Shown here: positions 21,174 to 32,513 of the stretch, one piece after another | Layout of the letters: each line of letters opens with the position of its first letter | Position numbering within the stretch: position 1 is the stretch's first letter | Source of the DNA: Isoetes taiwanensis | Lineage: Eukaryota; Streptophyta; Lycopodiopsida; Isoetales; Isoetaceae | Direction: 5' to 3' | DNA length: 64,000 nt | NCBI GenBank assembly: GCA_021234155.1 | Contig: JAJEKV010000036.1 | Coordinates: 6,783,079-6,847,078 of the forward strand | The notes under the pieces: model-generated | Databases searched by the model: none | Told to the model about the DNA's origin: nothing | The model's input: the letters and a program-made list of their open reading frames with translations, nothing else | Program-made: the position numbers and the translations under genes

Positions 21174-22906
21174 CTAAGCGTGACTTGGTCCAGCTTGGTC
21201 AGCATCGTCTGCACCTAACCCAACTTGAGGAATCCAATCTGATTCCATTTGGGGTCTTGTGCAATGTGTTGGAGAGCAATTCCACGTGCTCCGCATGGTG
21301 TTCAGTAGCTGGTTCAAATCAAACTTGCGTGCCTCGTCTTGTATTGGGCATTCGACACAGTGCTTCAAATAATCGCACATGTTTCGAAACCTCTGGCTTT
21401 GTTCAGTGGTACCCATAGCCTCCAAGAAAGAATGCTTGCGTGCAAAATCAGCAAGGTAATAGATAAACTAGGCTGCCCCTAAGAGGTCGAAATCTACCCT
21501 TGCAGACACCATCTTAGTTCCATCTCTTTTTGGACCCCAATACAAATCATCATGCATGTATGGATAGGCGAGCCTTTCATTCTCAATCGCCTTTTTGACA
21601 GCACCATCCATGCCTTTGTATGCCTACTGCTTCACTTCCACAGGCTCACCTATTAGCCGTTCTTCTCCCCAATCACATATACCAATATAAATAGCCTGGG
21701 GGTCCGTGCATCCTCTCTCTTTCCCAAATTCAAAATGAAGCAAGACATTGCCCGGGTGCAAGTCCATGTGTAAATGGTGCTCTTTATGAAGTTTAAGCAA
21801 GCCGCTTAAAAACGACATAGTTAGATCACCCACTCTTTGAGCAACATATAACTCTTGCTTCCTCCGTTGCTCAAGCTTATGGACGTCGACCTCGACGCTA
21901 GGCTTATACCCTAATCTCTTAAATGCATGCCTGGCAAACTCATTATCTCCATGATGCACAAAAAGAGATGCACAAGAACCCCCATTCCAGTAAGGAAATA
22001 TCAATCCTGTTCTTTCCAACCCAGTTGTACGACCAATGCAGCGTATGATAGAGCCATGTCTAACCTGCATTTGCGACTCCCTCATGTTTTTCATCATGGC
22101 CTTTACTATCACATCAGGCCTCGCCGTACCTAACCGCACATCATCATTCTGAAATTTAACACAATAGGGTTTGTCTTTAAGAAAACTAGAACCCAAGATA
22201 TTGCATTTGAACACCGTTCCATATGTTTCTGAACCAATTCTGGTCCTGTTGATTATTTGAGAGGAATCCACCATTGCAAACCATATAGTCTTGGCATCTG
22301 CCCTTTTTCTTGTTTCCCACTATTTATCAGTCTCACTAGGACGCTTGGCTCTAATAGTCTGTGCCAACACTTTCTTAACTAGGTGGGGGTGGGGTTGATG
22401 GGTTTCCTTTCTAAGCTTTCGATTAAGTCCAAGTCAGTATTCCATTCCACAGCCTTATCTTTTAGAGACTTTCTCAAGCGCGGACTAGTTAAATTTGCCA
22501 CCGCATGAATCACATTTCCAGTTGTACGGGATACATTGCCATCTATCCAAGTATACCTTTCAGAATCAATCTTTCCAGGTTCTAGGTCTATCATTCGAGG
22601 CCCAAAAGCTCTCTCAGCATCTCTCATGATAGTTGAGTGGAAGTCTAGCCATCCTTCGTCTGTTGTAGTAATCAACTCTAACTCAGATGGGGTGGCGGCA
22701 CATATTCGCTCACAGAGCTAATTCATCAAAGCGGGTCTTAAGGAAGACCATGGCTGTTGAGGTCTTGATCTTTTCCTCTGCATCTGAGTAGAGGACTCAG
22801 CCTCTGGGTTCATGTGAGGTTCTGCTTCTAGCTTAGGTCCTCCTTTAGGGCTCATGTGAGCCTCTGCTGCTTCTAGTCTAAGTCCGTCTAACTCTTGTGG
22901 ATTCAT
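21174..22906 (-). pseudogene. Protein-kinase-like gene, element cargo, decayed
   Basis: One reading frame runs from ATG 22906 to about 22385, a second from there to TAG 21174-21176. Kinase marks: glycine loop IGSETYGTVFKC, a CVKF lysine, catalytic loop HLHMDLHPGNVLL, and ICDWGEE in place of DFG, so the metal-binding Asp is kept. About 200 upstream residues are unassigned, and an unknown C-terminal region follows. In-frame TAG codons at 22718-22720, 22320-22322, 21624-21626 and 21468-21470 and one frameshift near 22380 break it. All lesions are TAG, as from CAG or TGG. It is antisense to the transposase, like the RING-like gene. It could be an accessory transposon gene or an old capture. Confidence 0.7.
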
Positions 22907-23600
22907 AGCAGCTTTAGAAGAAACTGTGTATAGCTAGCGATATGCGAACAGTAGCAAAGCAGCAACAATACCTAAAAGTCTGGGGGAAAAAAAACCCACT
23001 TTAGTGAGTGTCAATAAGCCGTGAAATAGTTCATTAAGATTCTAGTAAACTACTGAGTTTCAAGTTTGACGGTTATAGGCACCCTACTGAGTTTCAAGTT
23101 GACGGTTATAGGCACTCTATGGTTAATCTACTGAGTTTGACAGTTCACGGTTATATGAAATGCATATTTCTCATTCTCTTCAACAAGTTTAACTTATGAT
23201 CTGACCCAGCTACTGACTCCATGAGGAGACTCCCTCATAAAGGTTGGCGGCACTCAACTGAACATGTTGCATAAGACCACCTGGCAAACTCACGAATATT
23301 TAATGAAATATACGTCAATCCCTATATTAGTGTTGGACTTTCGTCAACAACACCATCAGAGAATAGGGTATATCTCATTAAATATCCTCCTGACCTTCCA
23401 TAAGAGTACAACACGGGACCGCGTGACCGAAGCCAACAAGCGGCACCAGGAGAGGGCTATACACCTCAATGGAAGGTTGACCCTAGCAATCCTCGACATC
23501 AGCAATGACACCCACCCTCGGCATGGCACAATTCAATGTGGCACACCAGGCGAGGATCACTGTCTCAGCCAAAGATCACTGCCGAAACTCTAAAATCTAA
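22907..23600. other. Spacer inside the hAT element
   Basis: No gene. A motif TACTGAGTTTCAAGTT.GACGGTTATAGGCAC is repeated around 23050 and 23085, with a third shorter copy near 23130. Confidence 0.5.
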
Positions 23601-25078
23601 TCTCTCTTAATCAACTCCCTAACTGCTACTGTTGTCGATAAAAAGGGTAATAAGATTGTTCGAAATTTTGTGTGGGGCGGGGATGATGAAGGGGCGGTTG
23701 TTAAAGTGGCTTGGTGGAAGTGTCTCCGCCCCCGGGAGGATGGGGGCTTGGCCATTCTGGATTTGGCGCTGCATAGTAAGGTGTTGGTCTCCAAATTTGT
23801 TTGGAGCATTCTGCAGGATGGAGCATCTTCTCCTGGTGCAGCGTTGTTGTTGCAGTCTCTTCGCCATTGTGTGGCGTTTGGGAAGCCGTCTGTGCATGTG
23901 GAGTTGCCCTGGGCACTGTTGTATGGTCTCCGGCCTTTCCCACATGCATCCCCTTTTCTCACAGGGGTGTTGCGGGCTTGGGATCATGTGCATGTGCTCT
24001 TCCAGCTAGATTATGCCTCAATTTATTTCTCCTTTCTTGTGGGTTCCTCTACCCCCTGCGCACTTACCCTTGGCTGCCATTGTGCATGCTCGGGCCTTGA
24101 GCCCGTTGGAGGCGAAACTCTTTGTGCTCACCTTGGAGGATTGGTATTGGGGTGGTCAGCTAGCTTCGTGGGAGTTCTTTCGAGCTCGCTTTCGCCTGAG
24201 GGGCAGTGACCGGGCTATCTGGGAACGCGTGGCGAGGAGTATTCCGCTACACATACCTATAGTCCCTCAGGATGATGTGGTGGTGCAGGTTTGGAAGGTT
24301 CATCCGGATGTTGTGTCTTCTTGCTTTGTGCGGTCTTCTTCCGGGGTCTTTGGCTATTCATGACACACCGCCCCTTCGTGGCAAGTGGTCTCTGCAGCTT
24401 CAAGTTCTCGATGGCTTCGGTTTGGGCGTGGACATGGAGCTCACTTCCCCCAATCGGGTTAGGGTGCTTCGTGGGCGTGGTGCACCGCCAGTATCGGGGT
24501 GAACGCCCTTGTGAGTCGATTTTAGGCGGGTGTGAGCCCTCTCTACCCTTGTTGTGGCCTTCATCGTGAGACTGTGGAGCACTATTTGATTTTATGCCCT
24601 CACTTGCAGGCTGTCTGGGATTGGGTTAGGGCTCTGTTTCAGGTGAGATTGACTAGCCGCCAGATTCTTTGCTTCATGTGTATCCCGGTGCTTGGCGGCT
24701 CTTGCCGCGACAAGCCTTGCATCCGTCGCGGGCTTGGTTGGTGTGGCTGATTTGGAAGGCGGCGGTGGTTGTTGATCTTTCGAGGATTCAGCAGCTGCGG
24801 TCTCTCGATTCCTCGATTTCGTGTACAAGCTATTTCAAAGCATTACGGTGTTCCCGGATTAGTAGAGCGGAAGTTTGCCATTTAAGCGGGACTTCTTGGG
24901 TGTTGTAGATGGTGATGGTCGGTTTGTACAACAGTAGGAGTTGCAGTTTTTCGTGAGTTTGTTGTGGAGTGTCGAGGTATCGCTGTCTCTTTGGGGCAGT
25001 TCTCCCTCCTCCTCACTTGCTTTGTAACATTACCATTCTTTTAATATATTGATGACACAGTTCTTCAAAAAAAAAAAG
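23600..25078 (+). mobile_element. LINE 3' fragment nested in the hAT element
   Basis: The fragment carries the C-terminal part of a plant non-LTR ORF2: FVWGGDDEGAVVKVAWWKC then PREDGGLAILDL is the conserved block after the reverse transcriptase fingers. A zinc-binding tail follows (CCGLHRETVEHYLILCPHLQ, around 24545-24610). Frame changes near 24010 and 24360 show decay. It ends in an A-run at about 25069-25078 on the + strand. The 5' side is truncated. No convincing target duplication was found. It inserted near the right end and adds about 1.4 kb to the element. Confidence 0.75.
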
Positions 25079-25449
25079 GGTAGGCAACCAAATTTCTAAT
25101 TCTTATTTTTTTACTTTTGTTTTTGTTTTATTGTTTTTTTCCTTCTCATTATTTTATTATTTCTGTTTTATGGGTTTTTTTTTCTCTTTTTTTTTTTTCT
25201 CTCCTCAATCATGCGGATTCGTCCATAGAACAAGACGCTCACCATTGTCATGCCTCTCGATGGAGGGGGGCAACAGGCGAGGGCCTCACTATGGAGGAAC
25301 CCTAGACCTACATTAAAAGAAACAACAACAAAAAACTAACTAAGTTTGCCTAGAAAACTAAGAAAAAAGTAAAAAAAAAGGCAAAGGGGCACAGGTTGTG
25401 GAGCAGGGCGCAGAAGATTTACCTTGCGCAAAAAAACTGAAACTGCGCC
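25079..25449. other. Right-end pyrimidine-rich spacer of the hAT element
   Basis: The + strand is T/C-rich at about 25100-25205, that is purine-rich when read inward from the right end, as on the left. A GCGC-containing spacer (about 25390-25440) separates it from the palindrome array. No gene. Confidence 0.5.
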
Positions 25450-25690
25450 TTGTTATATATAAAAAAAATTTCACGTAAGCGAAAACTATCTTGCTTACGC
25501 GAAAAACATTTCGCGTAAGCGGAACCTTCGAAACAGCTTACGCGAACCAAAAAACGTTTCACGTAAGCGAAACCTTCTGTTTCGCTTACGCGAAACCTGA
25601 TAAGACTTTCGCGTAAGCGAAAATTAAGGTTTCGCTTACACGAAAAGTAAGCGAACCTGAAGGTTTCGTTTACTCGAATTTTTTTTTTTT
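25450..25690. repeat. Right subterminal palindrome array (TTTCGC..GCGAAA)
   Basis: About ten copies of TTTCGCGTAAGCGAAA or its complement TTTCGCTTACGCGAAA, some with one change, alternate over 220 bp. They are better preserved than in the left array. Each copy is itself a near palindrome with a GTAA or TTAC centre, so the strand can fold into serial small hairpins. Confidence 0.8.
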
Positions 25691-25759
25691 CCCGGCCGGC
25701 AGGTTAAAAATACGTATTTTTGGACTTTATATGTCTGAAAAAATAATTTCGTACGTACA

Positions 25760-25780
25760 GAACCTATCCCTGATTGGACA
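25760..25780. repeat. hAT right TIR and target duplication
   Basis: GAACCTATCCCTG (25760-25772) is the exact complement of the left TIR. It is followed by ATTGGACA (25773-25780), identical to 3345-3352. Confidence 0.92.
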
Positions 25781-26368
25781 TGGATTGTCAGTTTATTGCT
25801 GAAAAAATACCATATTGATATTTATTCAATCGATATGCAGCATAAGAAAGTAGAATTGAAGCCATGCAAGGAAGAACTAGTAGATTTTGTGGGTTTCCTT
25901 TAGAAACCCTAAGGTATACTCCTCAATTTCTGGTTTTCTTTTGTTTTTTAGCCCTAGTTTTTTATGCGTTCCATGCAATCCACTAATGCCTATCCACATC
26001 ACCTCCAACCCTCAATTAGCTTTTTGCTTTGCCCTCAAGGGATGTGTTTCAGGTGATAAACAAGAATGTCTCTGTACATGTCAACTTCAGCTTTGCTTTT
26101 GATGCATTCCATGTTATTCCTTAGTATACATCGTATAACACCATGTCGTATCCTTAACATAGTGCATTCTTATGCTGCAATGTGCATGTTGAGGAAATGA
26201 ATACTACAAAAGCAAATTGTCAATATCCCATAGCTAATGTCATAAAGAACATTTCCATGTTATAAGGATCATGTTCACATTCCCTTCAATGTAAAATGCA
26301 CACTAGATTCCTTTTTAGAAAGCATATATAAATTCATATACATTTTCTTAGCAAGCAGCTAAACAAAT
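25781..26368. other. Continuation of the pre-insertion target sequence
   Basis: AT-rich with no clear gene. It should join to the sequence ending at 3352 in an empty site. A short open frame MQHKKVELKPCKEELV occurs near 25840-25890, possibly retroelement-like. I assign nothing. Confidence 0.35.
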
Positions 26369-26958
26369 TTTTTTTTTTTAAGGACGAAAGCCAAAAAATT
26401 TATTAATCAGATAAAAAGTACAAAATTTACATGTCTCATCTAACTGTGTAAGCACAAAAAGATGTCACAGGAGCACGAGCCTGAGCACCATGTATTTAGT
26501 CCAGAATAGGAGACTAACGAATAAGAATCAATTCGAAGATACTTAATCCAGATGCGTTCCATCATTTCTGGCTGTCGATATCTTTTTCTGGGCCACCGTA
26601 ATAACACCGCGTGCAGATGAATTAATGCCCTAAACGATGTGGTGTTTGCGACGCTCCCATATCGACCATAGGAGCCAACCGGAACCAAGATTTGTTTAGC
26701 TGGAGGCCATGCGTTGGGATAGGACGCCAAGAGGATGCATCGGCAGTCCAATGTAGTGTTAAACAAACCTTGTAGCCAAGACCACGCTGGTTGAACCTCA
26801 GGACACTCAAAAAGACAATGCTCAAGAGTCTCAACGTCTGAAAGACCGAGCGGGCATACTGCAGATATGCGAGGATCATAGCGATGTCGGAAGGCATCTA
26901 AACAATTTGGAGTTAGCTTGATTAATATGGTGTTAAAATTTATACACAACAATGACAA
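26369..26958 (-). mobile_element. LINE 3' end (zinc-binding tail) on the minus strand
   Basis: A T-run at 26369-26380 is the poly(A) tail of a minus-strand LINE. Reading from 26958 down, the protein shows LTPNCLDAFRHRYDP, then CPLGLSDVETLEHCLFECP, the usual zf-RVT Cys/His pattern, and a short C-terminal tail stopping at 26440. It is 5'-truncated. Confidence 0.75.
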
Positions 26959-27180
26959 AATGTAATGTACATATCATGTGCATGTATTGTCATGGCAGTA
27001 GGAGTAACCTCATGTCTATACGACCATTGGGTCCATGAAACATGTATTTATAAATTTTCTCAAATTGTCAATTTTCCCAATCCGAGTAAGATATCAAGGC
27101 ATTTCCAATGAAATCCATTCAATCTTACATGTTAATCTTGTATAGTAGAGTGCCATGAATCACAAGGCCCCCAAAAAATA

Positions 27181-28440
27181 ATCATTATCAGTTTTCTACA
27201 ATCGTTTTCACATAAAACTACTATAATAAATTAATATCACTAAGTGGGTTAATGTGTTGAATAACCACTACTAGCTACATGATAGGGTTCTTGAATATGT
27301 TTTATTTTGCTAGTTTATTATCATAGTTTACCTTCATGTTTCCTTATGATAGTTTGTATATTGGTTTATTGATATGTTTTAGGTTAGGGGAGCCATAAAC
27401 CACTAATAATTTTAGCTTTCACTTGTTTGTGCAACTTCTAATGGTTTCCTTGTGAAGTTGTCTACTCTTTTCGTAGAAACTAAGCAAGAAAAATGTTTAC
27501 TTCTTATTGCAAAATATTAGAAAACTAGTGGTGGCTTTGTCATCAACATCACAAAGGCTTGTGCCTGAAACTTATTTTGTATAGAGACAAAATCAATGGT
27601 GTTTTGGACAATATAATTGGTATTGGTTTAATACATATAGTAGGGCATGCTCAATTTGAAAATTGTTGGTGCTTTGTTCGGTTAATTGGTATTGGTTTAT
27701 ATACTATATTAAGAAATATTCATCGAATATCCCATTCTTATTCTTTTTGTATAGAAAACCATTTTAAAAAAATTATGCAAGTTCTTATATTAAAACATCC
27801 ATGGTATCGTTCATAAAGTAATATGGATTTTAACAAATTATACATACAAACGTAGATCTAGGGGTTTGAACCCTAGTATTTTCCAGTTCTTCTGAGGCCT
27901 AGCATTCCTTAAAGTTGACATTTTGGATGGAGATAATGATTAATAATTTCAAACTGAATTTTGACCTATTACTAAACAAAATCAGGCAGCATTCAATAAG
28001 CCCATCCTTACTTATTAGAAAATCGCAATCTTGCAATATCAGTATGTAAAGACAACCCATGCATTCATGAGGCATTTTGAATGCCATTTTGGTGATAAAC
28101 ACAGTTGCCAAACAGAAATCCACCCTAAATTAAATGAATCCTCTTCTTGACACATTTCTAGACAATGACATTTCTTGTCAATAGAGGTCCCTAACAGGCA
28201 ATAGAGAAGATCTAAGCCATAGAGGAATATACAATTTAAACCTTCTATTTGGGTCCTAGTAATAAAACCAAATTTTGTAAATGGGAGTCTTTTCGCGTTC
28301 TGTTTCCAGAGATTCCATGGGGAATTATAACTTTCAAATGCACACTGCTACAAGTGTCTAAGGTACAAATGAAAAATGTCATATGTAAGTCAATTAAACC
28401 TTCATGGATGGATTCATGAGACATGAAGCACTAGTTACGC
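27181..28440. other. AT-rich interior of the 27-kb element
   Basis: Only short frames, and no domain recognised. The left subterminal part has repeated CCACTA and AACCACTA-like motifs. Confidence 0.35.
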
Positions 28441-29560
28441 AAGGCATACCTTTGATAGCTTTTAATGGCGTCCTGGTGCCAAAATCAATGTTCTTCTAGA
28501 AGCTATTCTTCCTTCTCTTTGCTGCATATTTTTCCACTGCAGTAAAAAGGACATCTTCATAATTCCATAAACACTCGAAAAGAAATGTAAATACTCTTAA
28601 GTACTAATGTGCGGTGATTAATCACTTTCAGCACATCTGAACCCTGAACTACACAATCTTTTATCAGATGCAAACAATTAATTCCTATGATGTAATACAT
28701 TGCATATTTATAATATCTGGATACCTGAATTATCCACAAATAACTTTAGCTCGTTAGTTTATCTTAAAACATGGTGATCCATGTTCTAAATTCTTATGCT
28801 TTTTTCCATATCTGCATTCAAAATAATTGCTACAATTATATGTAAAGAAAACTGGTCAATCCGTGTATGACAAAAGATATGAACATACCCATATGACAAT
28901 AATTGCAAATAGAGTGACATATCTCTTGCATAATAGCATGTTACTATGATGCAATTCCCTATCTGACTCTTCATTGAAAAAGTGCTCAACAAGGATATTA
29001 CAAATCCCGACTCCACTACCAAGTATGCATCAGAGCCACTCATAGTTCACAAATGCCTTATTGTATGCTTACAGATGATTGTATGTAAAAGCGAATCATG
29101 AAATTATTCACTTACCCTAAAGAATATCTCCTACAAGCATTGGATCTCCATCTGCCTTACATGTTAGAATATAATCAGAGCCATAAGCATACTTCATCTT
29201 TCCTATTTTAGTTGGCCTATAGCAAATTATAAGAAAGACATTAGAGTCATAAGTGTCACCAAAATATTAAAAAAAACAACATGAATGAGTTTAACATGCA
29301 ATCCATTCATGAAGTAGTGAAATATCTCTTCCAGCATTTCAGACAGAATGTTTAAAGCTATTTTGAACTTCAAAATTCACCTTACAGCTTCATCCATATT
29401 TTAAAAAATAGAAAACTTGGTTGAGCACTTGTGGAAGTTGATGCGGTATGCGCTTGACAACAACTTTATTCTAGGATGTTGCTGCATACATTGAACCTCA
29501 TGCATTTTCGAAGAACTTTTTGTGGGACATCCCACTGTTGCTCCGCTGCAAAGACATACG
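28440..29560 (-). other. Exon-like fragments of an unrecognised gene (minus strand)
   Basis: Three pieces have coding-like reading and AG/GT borders on the minus strand: about 29555-29388 (WDVPQKVLRKCMRFN in one frame), 29215-29118 (IGKMKYAYGSDYILTCKADG, then DPMLVGDIL and a stop), and 28537-28450 (EKYAAKRRKNSF, stop, then DFGTRTPLKAIKG). Stops inside suggest decay. I do not recognise the protein. They lie inside the CACTA-like element and are likely captured gene debris. Confidence 0.4.
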
Positions 29561-30250
29561 AAATTATTCCATTTTCTAATAAAATAACAAGGAGCAATTG
29601 AGCTACCATTGCATGAGCTACCATCCCATATCACGAAATGCAAATGATACCTTGTGACTAACATCAGTCTAGATATGATCATACATCTTGCTTATGCATA
29701 TAGAGACACCAGAAATTTTAACATCTACATTATCGTAGAAGCATCATGGGACAACTTGTGAATTCACGCGAGTCTTTTATTCTATTTCGTAAAAGATGCA
29801 GAATAGGGCAGACCTTGATTGAGTGCTTACCACTAGACATTTCTCACGTCTATAACCAGGTCGTAGAAACTTTGAGCGCTTTATTGCATTTGAATCTATA
29901 CTCGTCAGGGCTGGGAATGTCAAACATTGCTCTGTTCCCTACTTTTGCATCTGCCCCAAAGACATGCAAACTAATTAACCCTTTCAAACCAAATGCACAA
30001 CCTCTCAGTGGGGTGAGGATCCTTGTTTGTCCATAGCCTATTTCCTAAGCCATCTTTGTTTGAACACTAACCCTAAAATTCTCTTCTCAAAAATTGTTTG
30101 TCCACGTTTCTTCCAATCTGGAATTACTCCACATTACATACATTATAAAAATACGTAGAATCCATCTTTATATGCATGTTTTCAACAAATACACTATGCG
30201 TCTTTATTCACATTGGTGTTTTCAATAAACAATTGTTCATTTACTGTGGT

Positions 30251-30388
30251 GCCCGAGGGCATTACTGAAAAAAAAAAGATTCAAGGGTCATGTGGCTATA
30301 AATGGCGAGGGTGTGCACGCACCATTTTGGCCATGGCCACATGGCCTTCGAATTTTTTTTATTTTTTTTTCAGTGAATGCCCGAGGGC
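30251..30388. repeat. Small inverted-repeat element with GCCCGAGGGC ends
   Basis: GCCCGAGGGCATTACTGAAAA on the left and TTTTCAGTGAATGCCCGAGGGC on the right form an inverted pair around a GC-rich centre. MITE-like. No ORF. Confidence 0.6.
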
Positions 30389-30828
30389 CAAGGCATTATC
30401 GCCCTTAACAACCCGGTCCGAGGGTTTACACCGGCCATGGCTATGGAAGATCTGCAGGTGGTGTCTTGCCGTTTGGAGGTTGGATTTTGTGGCTCTAAAG
30501 TTTTGGTTCTAGCCATCTCAGAATAGGGTTCTTTTGTTAGGTCATCTTAACTCCATTCGAATCTGTTGTAGATGGCAAAGGCAGGGGCCAATCTGCTTTG
30601 ATCCAGCATTTGTAGGTTGGAACAAGCCCTTCTTGCAGCAAATCAACTGCTTCAACATGGTTGGCAGTTACCTTTTTTTCTTCTGTCTCTAGAATTTCCT
30701 CTTCGTAAGGATTTGTCAGAAAATCTTGTGCCAAAAATGACGATTCTAGTGCAAAATTTGCACAGACCGATCCCAGGATTTACCACAGAGAAGAAAAACA
30801 TGCCAAAGTAAGCTTGGGCCCAAAAATT

Positions 30829-31170
30829 ACAGATTGGAATGAACAGAGAGCAGAGTAGATGATGAAGCGTGGATTTTTGGGTGAAGCTTTCCCGATGAGG
30901 AGGTGATCCTTGCATAGCGCCCTAGAAGAATTGAGCCGCGACTTGTAACATCCTAGGAGAATCGAGTTTGCTCTCTAAAAATGTTTTGGGCCATCATGAG
31001 TTATTAGTGGGTAGCAAACTTGGTATCCCAGCCCAAAACATTTTTTGAGAGCACTTCGATTCTCCTAGGATGTTACAAGTCGCTCAATTCTTCTAGGGCG
31101 TCATGCAAGGATCACCTCCTCATCGCTCTTCACCCAAAAATCCATTCCATCTACTCTATATTCCAGTTAG
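30829..31170. repeat. Large foldback with ~150-bp arms
   Basis: The left arm 30829-31003 is the near reverse complement of 31032-31170; blocks such as TTGTAACATCCTAGGAGAATCGA and GAGGAGGTGATCCTTGCAT occur on both. The loop contains GGCCATCATGAGTTATTAGT, which recurs in the adjacent perfect hairpin. Confidence 0.8.
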
Positions 31171-31172
31171 GG

Positions 31173-31265
31173 TAAATCTCAACCCACTAATAACTCATGA
31201 TGGCCGTGTATGACATGTCTTTTGTCATACACGGCCATCATGAGTTATTAGTGGGTTGAGATTTA
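31173..31265. ncRNA. Perfect 42-bp hairpin with 9-nt loop
   Basis: 31173-31214 and 31224-31265 are exact reverse complements, separated by ATGTCTTTT. A perfect long stem of this kind is a typical source of small interfering RNA if transcribed. A 20-nt part of its arm is also present at about 30990-31012 in the neighbouring foldback. No transcription evidence exists here. Confidence 0.6.
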
Positions 31266-32513
31266 ATCTAACCAAGTAAACATGAGGACTAGGCCAAAGA
31301 TATAGCCATACTAAAACATTTAGCATTTCTTGATATCATGGGCAACAACATGTTACTAAAAAATATTGGCAAATGATGTGGTCCTAAAGGGGATGCAATT
31401 CTTTTTGGGTGGGATCTAAACCCACGATTCCAAACTTCTACTTTATTACACAAGGGGATCGATATGTTCAAGCAGATATGTGTCAGGTGGCTATGAAACC
31501 GATCTTGATGAGTAGACGGCCAGTGATATGAAGGCCAAGGATGTAACTTTTATCTGATATGGGCTGTAATCTGTGAGGCATATTTGAAACCATCAATGCA
31601 GAAGTCCTAATGAAGAGTAGAAGGAATTTAGCTTGTATAGTTTGTAAATATTATATGCATACATGTGTTTGGCCTTCAAAAAAGGAAGAGTAGAAGGTAT
31701 TTTAATTTGCATTACTGGTGAATACCACGCATTGATTTGATAAATACAAGCGTTCTGCCTCATTGATATTTGTTGATTTGAATTCCTTTCATCTTTTCTG
31801 AGTGGTATAAGCCTCTGGCTTAATCTTACCTACATCAAGAAGGAGAAAACCCTTTCATTGTCCATGCACTTTGTCTTCACTAACCCCACCATGGGAGGAC
31901 AGTGCCACTACATAATTCTACGTCTGATTATACTGTATATTGTCTCTAAGCTAATTTGACTCTTTTATAAACATATATAAATAGTAAGAATGGAAAAAGG
32001 ACAAGTGGAGAAAAACAACTACTAAATTTGCACCAACTGGGCCATTGGATTCCTCGGTTCTATAGCCCAGAGTATGGGCATAATGCATCATTATAAGGCA
32101 TGAATTCTTATGTTGGAGGAGCTTTTGTTTTGATTAAAGGTAATTCCTCTTTTTTAATTCTCGGAGAAATAATCCTTTTTAAAGAAATAAAACTTCTGTT
32201 TACATTTTGTTTTCCTTCATAAAACCCATAAGCCACTTTGATCTTCAAGGATATTAAATTCAATTCTTTCAAACTTTTAGTCATCCACTTCTTGTCTAAG
32301 TAATCCATGATTGAAATGGATTCCTATACATGAAACAAGAGGAATAATTATGAATAGTCCTTTATTTGGACACAGTCAAAATAGAAACCAAAATATAATT
32401 CAATCTCAAGAAAGGTTTGACTTCTTTTAAAATAACCAATAAAGTGGTAGCTTTACAAAGACATTCTGGGAGGGGAAGGGGGGTTAGAATCACATTTGTT
32501 GCAACTACAGAGA

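Larger units (their letters stand above)
3353..25772 (+). mobile_element. Giant (22.4 kb) hAT-superfamily transposon with cargo
   Basis: A perfect 13-bp TIR pair and a perfect 8-bp target duplication bound 22,420 bp. Both ends share the same subterminal order: TACGTATTTTT, then TTTCGC..GCGAAA palindromes, then a purine-rich tract read inward. Contents in order: purine tract, hAT transposase (+), hairpin array, coiled-coil/RING-like gene (-), HSCB, TFIIF beta and LysM gene pieces (+), kinase-like gene (-), nested LINE (+). Plant hAT elements are usually a few kb, so size and cargo are unusual. The transposase has stops and a frameshift, so this copy is probably not autonomous now. The intact ends and duplication imply it moved as one unit. 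Some of the length may be later nested insertions. Confidence 0.88.

Noticed and set aside
5852-22906. Reassignment of TAA/TAG to glutamine (as in some ciliates and ulvophyte algae)
   Set aside because: The intact LysM gene ends at TAA and the WSD gene at TAA, and frameshifts accompany the internal stops. Decay of element genes is simpler.
3440-25690. The two palindrome-rich zones as two separate, inverted copies of one small element
   Set aside because: Each zone has a TIR on its outer side only, and the outer flanks carry the same 8-bp duplication. One large element explains both.
25450-25690. CRISPR-like array of 16-bp repeats
   Set aside because: Spacers are irregular, repeats alternate orientation, the setting is a plant nuclear transposon end, and no cas gene is present.
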